DNA of 64,000 nucleotides from Acanthaster planci (lineage: Eukaryota; Echinodermata; Asteroidea; Valvatida; Acanthasteridae): contig NW_019091442.1 of NCBI RefSeq assembly GCF_001949145.1, positions 854,661-918,660 of the forward strand, written 5' to 3'. The notes under the pieces were generated by a model, which had not been told where the DNA came from, did no database searches, and worked only from the letters and a program-made list of their open reading frames with translations. The stretch's first letter is position 1. The number at the start of each line of letters is the position of its first letter. The translations under genes and the position numbers were made by a program. Shown here one piece after another: positions 23,700 to 34,104 of this stretch.

Positions 23700-25600
23700 G
23701 ACGCTTACCTTAAAGGGATACAGAAATAGAAAACATTTAGTTCAAATCTTTGTTGAAAATCTTGCTTTATAAAGCATTGATCCTGAAAAAAAGAGAGGTA
23801 AATAAACGTCATTTTCTGTGGAGAAAGGCAAACACACACACGGCTGGAGTGTGGGTGTTCCTCATATCCCTGAAATTTGCCCACTGTGCCTGTTACAGGA
23901 CCTAGGATAATCAGCGTCTCGGCCAGGTAGAATGAAAGTCACGCCGCCAAGCCATTATACTCCACCCTTCCGGTCACAATGCATTTGACTGAAATAGGGG
24001 GGGGCAATGTGGGTAATCTCCTCGTTAATATGAAACGACAATAACTGCAGCTTTGTTACGGATCTACAGTAACCGTAGATAAAACAAAAATAGTCTACAC
24101 TTTGAACAAAAGAGTGACGTCACAAAAATCATTTGATATTTTTATTGCAGTTATTTTTCACGAATGGAGCAAAGCGCACCACCATTCGGTATCTTACCAG
24201 TGGCGTACTGCACAAGTCTACAGAAAGACTAAAGTCACTTTTCACTTCACATTTTAATTTAAACACCTTTTTTTATCATTTATGCTCTTTGAGTGCAAGT
24301 TATGAGCTTTTGTGCATAGAGCGCTATTTTAAACAACCTATGACAATCATAACATTTTTCACATTACAAAAAAGGACAAAACATTACCCATAAAAATGGA
24401 AGTTAACCCATAATTTTATCACACAGTGTTTACAATTTAATCGACTGGCACAAGTTTTATGTTCTGTTATTTAGTATACCTTAACAGACTATGTTATCCA
24501 GCATATAATATCAGTGACAGCTGTCAGTAACTTGTCAGTAGCTTGTGGCGGCTGTCTTTGAAGTGTTACTTTGGTGGAGGGGTGTTGTGGCTTGGCTGGC
24601 ACATGGCAAGACCCCCCCCCCACACACACACACACAAGTGCGTATTTGCCTGCAACTGGGGACCCCCTATTGTTCCTCTTTTGTTTCTACTTTAACTTTT
24701 TTACAAGACCACCCATATGTTTTGTACACACTTGTCAATCGGGGACCCTCTGTCAATCGGGTACCTTATTGTCCTCTATTGTTCAAGGTCCCCAATTGAA
24801 TGCAGAAACAAACCCACCCACACCCCTCAAATCCAGATAGCCTGGGAAACAAGGCCCATGACGGTACTGTGATCTACTTTCAGCAGGTTTTACTAGCTGT
24901 AGAGGCTAGAGGACAACCACTGAAGTGTTTAGATGCCCTTAGAAGGGATCTGTGCTCTGAACCCCCAAGAAATGATGCGGCCTCTTCTGAAGAGCAGTCC
25001 CAGCAACACAGAAAAACCAATATCAAAATGCATTGCACAGATATACATGTATGCAGACTCTTTAGCTAAAGTTTATACCATATGAACTAAGCACTGAAAT
25101 TAATGATATGAAACTTGTGCTGGTTAAAGCAAAAGGTCTGTAGAAACAGTGTGCTGGCGGCACTGAATTGAACTGTTTTAGAAGTTCTGTGCTAATTAAG
25201 CAAATATAACTTAATAAAACTGATGTCTTTTCATTTTACCTTTTTACTTTTTACAGTGATCAAAAGCACGACAGAACTAACCTTCATTTGCACCGATATG
25301 ATAGGTTGACAGTTATTCATATTGCTCAGTGCTTACAAAATTGACTCTATAAAATATTCAAATCAACAACCTATGACATTGCATTTGGAAAGAGTAGGTG
25401 TTGTTTTGACAGTCTGTGATGCCTACTCTCAAGCTAAGAATATTTATACATGGACATCAATAATGGAAGGTAAAATGAGCTGTTCAGGAACATGTGCATG
25501 ATCTATTTCATAAATTCACTCTTTCTTCTGCTCCAGTCATTCCACAGTAACTCGTTTTCATCAAAGATTAACCCATCTAATTTTAACTATTTCTTCCAAT
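23700..25600. other. Intergenic region with microsatellite
   Basis: This region includes a C-run followed by (CA)n at about 24611-24637, and a site cagtggcgtactg at about 24199 that resembles the terminal repeat of small hAT-like elements. A plus-strand frame at about 24880-25068 after ctactttcag reads QVLLAVEARGQPLKCLDALR but has no donor and no known family. Confidence 0.4.
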
Positions 25601-25604
25601 GCAG

Positions 25605-25842
25605 AATTGACAAGTTGAAGTACTGGCTCAAGAGAGATTATCCTGAGCTCTGCTTCCACAAACCTTTCTGGAGAAACAAGTGTGAGATTGTTAATTCCTC
25701 CACATTGTCATCAAGACGTGTGGCCGAATCTCTGGACACTCCGGAGGATGTTTTATCAACCAACACGTTTGATTTGGAAACTGGTACAGATGCTCCCACC
25801 TCTTCGTACACTGTTACAGGACAGGATGACTCTTGTGCTTGA
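25605..25842 (+). CDS. Candidate 3'-terminal exon of an unrecognised plus-strand gene
   Basis: A good acceptor (pyrimidine-rich ttcttccaatgcag) precedes an open frame: IDKLKYWLKRDYPELCFHKP, FWRNKCEIVNSS, then an acidic, Thr/Ser-rich end (TPEDVLSTNTFDLETG) and a TGA at 25840-25842. The change from a compact, aromatic, basic part to a disordered tail looks like a genuine protein C-terminus. AATAAA at 26289-26294 could end the transcript. No upstream exon was identified, and I do not recognise the family. It might also be a fragment of a mobile element. Confidence 0.35.
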
Positions 25843-26288
25843 TTATTTTTTGATGGATAAACGAGAAAATGCTCTAGGGTTCCAATTTGCAGCCCTCTTC
25901 AGTGGTGTCTTTTCAAGGAAGCACAAAGCATCTGGATTTCGTAGCTGTCCTGTAGCATCATATATCTTAATCAAATGTGCTCTTTTGATAATCAGTTTTA
26001 CTAGCCTGAGAGATTAGCATTTTGGGGACATTTTTCTAAATGCCTTGTTTCATAATCAAGTGGCCCAAGGTTCAGCTAATTACATAAAAGTCTGAATCAC
26101 AGTCATTTGATTTGGAATTGGAAGCCGTTTTTAGCACAAAATGATTGGTTTGGGGGCCAATCGAAAACATAATTACATTATGAGTACCTTGATTGAGTGA
26201 AGTTCTGTACATTGTTTACCCTGCTGTCAGCAATTTATTACTTTTTCATCTCCATTTTGGATATCACAGCCCCCTGGTATCTGTGCTG

Positions 26289-26294
26289 AATAAA
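26289..26294 (+). terminator. Candidate poly(A) signal downstream of the 25.6-kb exon
   Basis: AATAAA occurs about 450 bases after the stop codon at 25842, in otherwise non-coding sequence. It is relevant only if the exon is real. Confidence 0.25.
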
Positions 26295-26299
26295 ACTAA

Positions 26300-28360
26300 T
26301 CAACTGTCCTTTTGCATTTTATTTTGAAATATTGAAATATTGTTAGACCATCGTGGTGTCTACCAGATTAAAAAACTTTTAGGAAAAGATAAAGTCTTCC
26401 CGAGGCGTCACTTGACAAAAATCATGTGCTGTCTTTTCTTTATTTTTCATACATGTATATATTTATAATACAAATCAAAATTTACAATACTGAAGGTTTG
26501 ACATAATCACAGTTCTCCAATTTGGAAGTTGGAAGCGCCCAAACAAAGCTTTTGAAGCGGATATTGTGCAGGCAAACTAGGATTACTAAAAACTGCAGGA
26601 TTTTTTGGAGCACTTTTGACATAATCTTTGTGATGTACAGAACCTCACATTTATGCGTTCGCAAAATATTCCAAGCAACCGAACTCATTTTTACAGACTG
26701 TTTCTTAGTCTCAGCTGACGGCCTATTCGGCCGGTTTGATGTGCGACTCTTTTCCCAATTGTCAGATGTCATAGGGTTTTTTACACATTTACTGGACATT
26801 CCACTTTTCATCCATCATGCATGCTTTCTTGCCGTATTAGGTATCGGCTACTAAGCCTTAGTAGAATATTAATAGAGAGTGAATGAATGTGTTTGGTTCA
26901 TTTGGATTTCAATGAAGGTGGGGCTAGGCAAACTAATGATTACTGGCTTTTCCTTAAAGGCAGTGTAAACCATTGGTAAAATCCCAAAAATTGGAATACC
27001 GTATAATCCTGAAATACCTTACTTGAAAGAAAGTACACAAGAGTCTCAAGCAGTCTGTAAAATATTTCCACCCTGAATGCTGCCATTTTTGAGAAAAACA
27101 AAAATTTAGCTCTCTTTATATCGTATGGTCGGCCGACCATCGTAATAGAGTTAATTTCACTTCGTACATCACATCCTTTAACAGGCGCCAAATTTCTTGT
27201 AATATGTGTTGTTTTCAGATGTTGTGGGAGTCTCAATTAGTGAACGGATAAACCCAGGAGCAGCTAAAAATATACTGACATTCTTTCACCAAAAACACTG
27301 TGAACTGAGATTATAGAAACCTGAGTGTTCGGCGTCAAGTAGAAAATAAATTGCATCCTTGTGAAGTTGAATTATATTTAAGGAAAGATTTTTTTTATTA
27401 ACGGAAAAATTTGCAAATTCAAAATCACCCCTAGATAATAATAGTATAATCTAATATGGCAGCTGTTTCCGAGAACGATGATTTTCGTCAACAAAAAGTA
27501 TGATTTCCACACGTTAATCCTCCCTTGTTTTAGACATAATTCGTTTTCACTTATAATTATTGACTCAACCATAAATGGTGTTTTAGACTTTCATCGACGT
27601 GTGAACTGACATGAAAGTGCCGTAATAAACACGATCACGTGTGTGCGTACATTATGTAGGCCTACTCGTTTTGATGTCACGGACACGAGTCGACTGCTGT
27701 GTTCCTCAGTGGATGCAGTTTTTCCATGAATCCGCAGTGCTACATAAGGTAAGGTAAATTCACTGATTACTCGAAGCCGGTGAAAACTGCTCCTTTTTTA
27801 AGGGAATGAGAACCTGTCATACTCGCTTCCCACCCTGACCCCGTGGACGATGTCTCTCATAAATTTGTTCTGCGAACGCCTTATATTCCAAAGATTTTAC
27901 GCAAGATAAAATACAAGACCTTCTGTTTATAAAGCGTTGAAAACGCCGTGCTGTTTTTCTCGATTTTTCACAAAGCAGTTGACTCAGCCATGAAATAAGT
28001 GAGTGGAATGTAAGTTGCAGTGAATATTACACACCGTAATCAGCCAATTTAAATTGCGCGGTCTCCATGACAATGATCGTACGCACATTACACAAAATAT
28101 TTGTAATATTACTTTTAAAAGAAGGCTAAAACCACTTACAAAAATGAAAATAGCCAAAAAAAATTATGTCGAAAAGAACGGTGATTTAAATTTACAATTT
28201 CCAGCATTTAAAAATTAACATTAAACTTAGTTAAAAAGCCAGTTTAAAAAGATATGAACTTGGATGATGCTCATAACAGTTGAAGACAACATTTCAGGCT
28301 CGTTGTCAGTCACTTTGTTCTTTTAGATGCAATCCCTTCACACGTTTCTAGGTCGTGTTG
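26300..28360. other. Intergenic, no supported gene
   Basis: AT-rich sequence with chance open frames on both strands at 26482-26854. A possible splice donor (ATAAG then GTAAGG) is seen at about 27748 in a slightly CpG-richer stretch, which might be a non-coding first exon. Nothing else supports it. Confidence 0.45.
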
Positions 28361-28687
28361 TCACTTAAATGACTTGATCTCTGAAAATCTCCAGAACAAC
28401 CAACCATCTGTGTAGAAGTCTTGAAGTACTGCCTTCACAGCTTCCCAGAATCCAGTGCAGTCCTCTTCCGTGCAAATGCTGGGCAACAAAAGGACAAGAT
28501 CGCTTTGCATACGATTACCTATTGTAACAGGACCAGATCGCGGTCTAAAAGGCTTAACGGACTCAGAGTTGGGGGAGACGAGACGGGACTGACAACAACT
28601 CACGGACTTACGACGAGTACCAAGACAGTCAAACACTGAAGTAATAACACACCAGACACAGCGTTTAGATTCCTCTATTATTCTCAA
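28361..28687 (-). other. Protein-like minus-strand open frame, unrecognised
   Basis: About 109 codons stay open without an ATG at the start. The second half (RMQSDLVLLLPSICTEEDC, then FWEAVKAVLQDFYTDGWLFW) has protein-like composition. It lies next to a CpG-richer stretch at 28790-28985. No family, splice context or second copy was found. It may be an exon, a retroelement fragment or chance. Confidence 0.2.
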
Positions 28688-28789
28688 GCTGATTAGCTTT
28701 AATTTGCCTCATTTCTTTCGCTTACATTCTTGATCTCTCTGATTTCTTCATGCCTAATGACCAGTGAGTAACACGATAGCTGATAAAAC

Positions 28790-28985
28790 ACGTACATGTA
28801 TAGTGGGACGTCTCGCCTCGTTTCGCGAAAGTTTCTGTTCTGCTCGCAACTGAACACGCTGCCTGCGAGCGCGAAGACCAGCGGTGACCTGATTGACCGG
28901 CATCCTCTCAGGCGGCGATCACCCACTGATCACACGCCCTGCATGCGCTTTGCCTCGCTCGCTACATTACCCCCTCTGTAGCGGC
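28790..28985. promoter_or_regulatory. CpG-enriched patch
   Basis: This short stretch has many CG dinucleotides (ctcgcctcgtttcgcgaaag; gcctgcgagcgcgaagacc; caggcggcgatc), unlike its AT-rich surroundings. It could be a promoter or the remains of a GC-rich repeat. No gene start can be tied to it with confidence. Confidence 0.3.
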
Positions 28986-29399
28986 CAATTGTTTGTGTTT
29001 TGACGTTATGTAATCGTTGCTTGTCTTGTCATTCTGGTTTTGCAGCATTTCCCTTTGTGATTAACAATGCGAGGTTATTTTATCTGTAAAATGTTCTACC
29101 AGTGAGTCTTTAGGGCGCCCTCTATTGATGTATAACTTTTTAGGTCAAAGGTACCCCATGATTCCGATGTTTCTCAAATTAATTCCAATGTACCGTAACT
29201 TTCCCAAAATCAGTATAAGATTAACAAGGTTATAAGGTCCCAATTCAATTGATATTTGGTTCAACACAATCAGTAAGTTTATAGATTTATTTAAGGTAGA
29301 AATTTATGATGAGTATGAGGAATTTATGAGTAAATTTTGGCAGATTTGAGTAAAGGGTTTTATGTACTTGGTGGTTGGACGACTTTAGTTGGAAACGGT

Positions 29400-29708
29400 A
29401 CGACATGACATCATCAAGATGCAGACTGTGTTTATTTGTGTAGGGCAATGAAATTGTTTCTCATGGTTGTTTTAATGTTTATCATTGCAGTGAACCACCA
29501 CCACCAATTGTAACCACCAACTATACTAACCAGCAATAGTACAAACAACTTCATCTCTATGCATATCATCAAACTGATCTGTTCTTGTCATCAATCATCA
29601 GACTGAATAAATTAATATCCGACTCATGTTATGTATAACTTCAATTAATCATGATGCGTTCTCGATGGGACCACATCCTATTATGTAGCCAGCATTTCTA
29701 AGGCTACA
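29400..29708 (-). mobile_element. Possible 3' LTR of the gypsy element
   Basis: On the minus strand, a purine tract (AAAGGAGGG, 29709-29717) is followed directly by TGTAGCC. Many animal Ty3/gypsy elements have this polypurine tract and LTR start at the 3' end. The position, after the last open frame ending at 29977, is right. An AATAAA on the same strand near 29430 could be its poly(A) signal. No matching 5' LTR was found, so the far end is approximate and the call is unproven. Confidence 0.35.
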
Positions 29709-29976
29709 CCCTCCTTTAAGGGGAGATGTGTCCCCACATCAGCAAATTTCAAATACAATCCGTAAGAACAATAAGCAACTCGTGCTCTGCATAAAAAGAT
29801 ATCACAGTAGCTCAATCAACATCATTAAACATCAATTATAATTACTCGTCAAAACACTTTTCAACATCTGAAAACTGCAACAATTAAGGTAAACCTAACC
29901 TAACTTCTCTTTGACTTTAATTAGAAAGTGAACCAACAAAATGTTACGCGCGAATCTCGTAGTATAGGCCCTACAT

Positions 29977-30165
29977 CTATGGATCCGTCAGAAAATGCTC
30001 CTGGATATGCCGAAGTGAAATCTTCCCGTTGTTCTCCAGGACTTCTTTTATGGTGCGTTCCACCACACGGGAGCCCTTCATCGGGTCGGTGTGGGTGCTC
30101 ACGTCCTTCGTTAGGCCGATGAGGGAGCGGAAGGGGGCTATCGGAGGCATCACGGCTGCTGCGCT
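29977..30165 (-). pseudogene. C-terminal extension after the zinc fingers
   Basis: A 62-codon minus-strand frame reads VMPPIAPFRSLIGLTKDV, DPMKGSRVVERTIKEVLENN, then KISLRHIQEHFLTDP and TAG at 29977-29979. It is protein-like and carries many CG and GC codons, similar to the finger region. It connects to the finger frame only if 41 bases (30166-30206) are removed. These begin GTGAGT and end in cccccaacagag. That is very short for an intron, so a deleted intron or a frameshift is equally likely. No family was recognised. Confidence 0.45.
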
Positions 30166-30206
30166 CTCTGTTGGGGGAGGAGAGTGTAAGTCTCTTACAG
30201 ACTCAC

Positions 30207-30523
30207 CACGTCATCTTCATGGTTTCGTCCTGGGGTTCTGGGGACTTCAGGCTCTGGGTCTCTGGCATCTACTGACTGGCTTGTCGAGCCCTGATTTTCT
30301 CGGTGTGCAGACTGCCAGTGTCCGTCCAGGTCGTGCTTTCGGACAAAGGACTGGGGGCAGTAGGGACATTTGATTCTTTTTCCGGCGACGATGCTGTTCG
30401 TCAATGTGGCGCCTCAGATTGGTTTGGGTTGAGAACCCCCTCTTGCATTCAGCACACTGGTTGTGCCTGGTTGGACTTCTTCGCTCCGTCGGTGAACGGC
30501 TTCTACTTTGGCGCATTCTCGGC
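30207..30523 (-). pseudogene. C2H2 zinc-finger domain downstream of the gypsy integrase
   Basis: Finger 1 (30456-30391) has the form C-x2-C-x12-H-x4-H (CAECKRGF, then NLRRHIDEQH). Finger 2 (30368-30303) has the same spacing (CPYCPQSF, then DLDGHWQSAH). Finger 1 is in the same frame as the integrase, separated from it by one TGA at 30676. Finger 2 is one frame off, across a run of five A. A minus-strand acceptor-like tctgttttctgcag ends at 30524, so splicing onto this part is possible, though an unspliced in-frame join also works. Zinc fingers at this place could guide targeting or bind nucleic acid; that is inference. Confidence 0.7.
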
Positions 30524-30675
30524 CTGCAGAAAACAGAAATGAAACGCAAAAGGGTACTAGTTAGGTCTACACACACACCAATCGCCAAACCGTCAGTGTT
30601 GTTCTGGGGTATAAAGGCGGCTTGTTCTGCATCCTCTGGTTCTGGGATGTTGTACTCTGGATCATCAGTAGTGTC

Positions 30676-31830
30676 TCACACTACTGGCTCGTCTCCCTCG
30701 TCTGGATCGTCAATGGCTTCACCTGTCTCTTCTTTGTCTGAAACCTTGCCCAGCTCACTGTCGTCAACCCTGTCGGACATTACTGGTGGATTCTGGGGTA
30801 CCTCTGATGCTGTTTCAGCAGATGATGTCTCCGTTTCACCATGGAATAGTTTCAACAAGTTTGTGTGAACCACTTTCGGCTTATGTCTTGGGCTCTTCTG
30901 CATTCTGACCACTACATCACTGAGGGTCTCCGTAATGAGGTACGGACCATCAAATTTCGGCTGCAACTTTGGGGACACCCCCACCTTCCGGGTGTTGATT
31001 CTCATCATGACTGCTGCACCAACTTTGCAGCTGTCGTTGGTTACTTAATGGTCATAGTGCCGGCGTTGGTAGCAGGCAAATTTCTTTTAGTGTTTTCTCG
31101 CTTTTTCATGAGCCAACTCTAATCTCTCCTGCAAGTCAGCCATATAGTCAGGGGCATCCAGCGACTCGCCCGGCAGAGCAGAGTTGCAGATGACATCGAT
31201 TGGAAGCTCCACTTCACGACCAAACATCATTAAGTTTGGTGACATTCTTGTGTTCTGCTGATGTGACGCTCGATATGCCATCATGATGGCAGGTACATGC
31301 AGATCCCAGTCTTTCTGGTCTTTAGATGTATATGACGACAACATCACTTTAAGGGTTCTGTTAAGTCTGTCTAACTACCCGTCGCTTTGCAGGTGGTATG
31401 GTGTCGTTCCCGTCTTGTCAATTCCAAGGAGTTGACAGGTCTTCTGAAACAACGCACTTTCAAATTGTCTGCCCTGGTCACTGTGAAGAATTCTTGGCGT
31501 GCCGAAGCGGCAGATAAACTCGTTGACGAGGACATTAGCAACCACATCAGCAGTAACTGAAGCCACAAGGTACGCTTCAGTCCATTTCGTAAAGTAGTCT
31601 GTTATAACTACTATGTAGCGGTTACCGGCAGCAGTCTCAGTAAATGGGCCTTTGATATCGATCGCTACTCTCTCTAGAGAAACTCCAAAAATCTGCTGTT
31701 GAAGTGGCGCTCCTCCGTGCCGAGCAGTCTTGAAGACCTTTGATACAGATCTTGCAGATGGATGGGCAAAGTCGGATTGTCCGAGTCGTTAACAGAAGTC
31801 CATTCTTCGACAGCTGCTCTTACAAGCTCA
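30676..31830 (-). pseudogene. Ty3/gypsy integrase
   Basis: One minus-strand frame carries the RNase H-like core. It includes LERVAIDIKGPFTETAAGNR, YIVVITDYFTKWTEAYL, FGTPRILHSDQGRQFES and then the PYHLQSDG block. The first two catalytic aspartates are visible (AIDIKG, HSDQG); the glutamate position after SDG reads D. The C-terminal part includes MMAYRASHQQNT, the SPNLMMFGREVELP motif, and the LQPKFDGPYLITE GPY/F module. In-frame stops occur at 31375-31377 (TAG), 31087-31089 (TAA), once more before 31008, and at 30676-30678 (TGA). The zinc-binding HHCC part is only partly present at the 31.8-kb edge. Confidence 0.9.
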
Positions 31831-32262
31831 GTGTCACAGTTTGATTTCATTTAAGAGATTTTTGTTTTATTATAGAAATGTGCCGTGTTTTGTTAACTTC
31901 AAATTGTGCTAAATTCCAGAACGTTGTGGTTCAATTGAACTGAATGGTTAAAGGTATTCACTGGCGGACGAAATGCCGAGGCCAGTGCCTGGTAAATTAT
32001 TCAAGCGATACTCCGAAACTTGGAAATGTTGTGAAAGTGATTGGTCAGAAATCGTTTGAAAGTAGTCAACTGTATTAAATCGCCTCAAACCGAGATCCTG
32101 ACCAAAGACCACAAGTGCCCATCAGTATCTTTTAATTTTTATATGTTCTCCTCGAGGTTTGCTTTGAATGTATTTAAGATGAACTGTGTAATTAGTGGTA
32201 TTTAAAGGGGGGTTCATATATTAAATGCGTTAAACTGTATTTCATCGTGTTTGGTCCTAGGC
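31830..32262. other. AT-rich filler where reverse transcriptase should be
   Basis: Between the linker segment and the integrase there is no RT or RNase H coding on either strand, only AT-rich sequence. Intact Ty3/gypsy elements would have more than 1.5 kb of coding DNA here. A deletion with replacement or a nested insertion is inferred. Confidence 0.6.
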
Positions 32263-32640
32263 CTATATTTTCTCCGAGTCGTTCTGTTCAGAGTTTTGGT
32301 TCAAAGGTACCATTTCCAAGGTAGGGTTGTCCTGCGTTGTGAGCTCGGGGGCTATTGCATCTACTGCACTTAAAGTTGCTGCTGTTGTTCCCTTGTGAAG
32401 GATGACCTGATCCTCCCCTGGGTTCATGAAGCGTAGGGGTATCATTTCAGCACTAGTGCTGACTACCAATGGTGTAACCATGACATGGCTCCTTTTGCTG
32501 AGTGATTCAGCAGGCTCAACTTTCCCGCGGGGAACATTCATACCACCACGTTCGAGACTTTCCGCAACAAGAATTTCCGTCCAGGGGGGAATCACGACCG
32601 TTTCCAAAACAGTCACCCGACAGCTCTGCTGTCTGTCCGC
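32263..32640 (-). pseudogene. Protease-RT linker segment of the gypsy element
   Basis: The minus-strand frame reads VTVLETVVIPPWTEILVAES and goes on to VTPLVVSTSAEMIPLRFMNP and VILHKGTTAATL. Ty3/gypsy Pol proteins carry a similar beta-rich stretch between the aspartic protease and reverse transcriptase, where extra residues on binding sites are commonly written as VxxPPxxExxV and VARxLVxP. The frame ends at a stop at 32263, after which the expected RT is absent. Confidence 0.6.
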
Positions 32641-32704
32641 CGTCTCCCTGGTAGGGTGGCCTCAACTTGTCCTTGTAGTTCAGTGACTGGTTGACAGTTG
32701 CTCT

Positions 32705-33496
32705 TCATAAAAGGTAATTCGTTATTCCAACCCTCTCCAATTTTTCCAAACCAGTCATCGGTGGTTGTCTCTTTGGGTCAACAAAAGGTGGATTCCAGAC
32801 TGGCGAGGTTGACTGTTCCCCCGATGTTTTGCAGAGGTGAACGGGTTTTAGAAGCGGCTCGATGTGTGAGACGGTAGCTGGTTGTCTGCTTGTGCTCTGG
32901 TTTTCTCTTCTCGTACTGGGCAAGCATTCAGTCTGGTCAACATAACCTATCCCTCTCTAGTCCATCTTATCGTGGGGAGTTCCTTGGTTCTGAAGGTTGT
33001 CTCCCAGTGGCAGAGATACAGCTTTACCGATACCAACTCCTCGCAGGTCATCGCCTGTTCTCCGAGCCCTCGCTTGGAAGCTTAAGCCCTTGCTGTCCCT
33101 CGTGGATGAAGCAATTTGAACCACCTTGGCTCTGTTCTGGCCATACCATCTGTCGAATTGAGTAGGGGTCTCTTTGTTCTCTGGTTCGGAAAAGACTGCC
33201 AGAAATGTCCAACCCAGAGTCGTGACGGGAGTCTTCACTTGTTTGTACCCTGTTAGTGGGACTTTACTGCCTACTACACTGATAGTGGGCTCCGTACACG
33301 GGACATTCACTCTAGGATGTGGTGGAGGGTGCTTGGTAGAGATACCTGGGCTAGATCCTTCTTTCCCAGTACATGTTTCTCCATGATTTCCATATGTGCT
33401 GGCTTGGGGGATGACCAAAAACGAGCTTAAGCTTTGTGTTAGCACTTCAATTTCACGGGAAACCCTCTCATACTCCCTCTCAAGTGCATTATACAA
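32705..33496 (-). pseudogene. Gag-like region of the gypsy element
   Basis: Two minus-strand open frames (33496-32957 and 32923-32705) are rich in Arg, Ser, Pro and Gln and start with a helical stretch (MYNALEREYERVSREIEVLT). Position before the protease/RT linker is the main argument for gag. No CCHC knuckle was found. The frames could be gag, a 5' untranslated part or another insertion. Confidence 0.4.
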
Positions 33497-33639
33497 GTCT
33501 AACCTCCCCCCCGGGTAAAATTGCCTGCAGGGAGTAGGCCTACCTGTATACCTGACCCATCCATTGTGTGCCTATCAGAAACCTTCAGTGTCTTTAATTT
33601 GATCTTTTATTTTAATTAAACTCGAAATGAGTACTCCAA

Positions 33640-33800
33640 AACGCCAGTTTCTCCGGCCGGAATGGCTATCCGGGCGGAATCACTCCGGGCAGACTAACTC
33701 CGGGCGGATAGAAGGCTCCGCGCGGATGGCTCGATCCGGCAAGCGGGGGCTCCGGGCGGACGGTTCCGACGGACTACTCCGACGGATGGCCACTTGTGCT
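33640..33800. repeat. GC-rich repeat of ctccgggcgga-like units
   Basis: The word ctccgggcgga and near copies (atccgggcgga, ctccgcgcgga, ttccgacgga, ctccgacgga) recur roughly every 12-20 bases across 160 bp. This is far richer in CG than the surroundings. It is followed by a second pair, gctcggtatacacca, at about 33814 and 33875. It lies just outside the 5' edge of the gypsy remnant. It may be a minisatellite or a piece of an LTR. Confidence 0.6.
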
Positions 33801-34104
33801 GACCCACGCACCGGCTCGGTATACACCAATAACAGCCTGCGTAACGCAGAGTCCCCGAGGTTCTACACGCACAGCTCGGTATACACCACTGCTGTGGTTC
33901 GTTGCCTTCAGCTCAATGCAAATTTATACCACAGACTCTTTTGCTGCTGTGTGGCCTTTGAAACTTCTGTGGATTATTTCATGGATGGTTCTTTTTTTCT
34001 CTCTAACTGCGCTTCCCAGGTATTTGGTTATAAATTTAAAATTCGTCTATTTTAAACAAATGAAAAGATATAGGCCTATGGACATTTCATTTTGGTTCGG
34101 GAGG
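33801..34104. other. Non-coding stretch between the GC-rich repeat and copy B
   Basis: Open frames here cross simple repeat sequence and lack any family resemblance. No gene is called. Confidence 0.45.

Larger units (their letters stand above)
29977..33496 (-). mobile_element. Degenerate Ty3/gypsy retrotransposon
   Basis: Reading leftward (element 5' to 3') are a gag-like stretch (33496-32705), a piece between protease and RT (32640-32263), an unrelated ~430-bp AT-rich filler, integrase (31830-30680), and a C2H2 zinc-finger region with a C-terminal extension (30523-29977). Reverse transcriptase and RNase H are missing. The integrase frame is continuous over more than 1.1 kb apart from point stop codons, so the copy is decayed but not ancient. 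It lies between the duplicated segment copies A and B, directly beside copy B. Ty3/gypsy elements replicate through RNA and use a DDE integrase. This copy cannot be autonomous. Confidence 0.85.

Noticed and set aside
24880-25069. Plus-strand frame QVLLAVEARGQPLK after ctactttcag
   Set aside because: Protein-like text and an acceptor-like start, but no donor, no family and a repeat-rich neighbourhood; kept only as a note.
26482-26854. Overlapping 110-codon frames on both strands
   Set aside because: Complementary open frames in one segment with no known family and no splice signals; judged chance.
29690-29740. Plus-strand purine tract aaggggagatg followed by tgtccc as an LTR start
   Set aside because: The minus-strand reading (AAAGGAGGG then TGTAGCC) fits the orientation of the neighbouring integrase better, and no second LTR supports the plus reading.
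30029-30868. Plus-strand frames (up to 154 codons) at 30.0-30.9 kb
   Set aside because: They are antisense shadows of the gypsy integrase/zinc-finger region; Ser-rich text arises from Asp/Glu-rich codons on the other strand.
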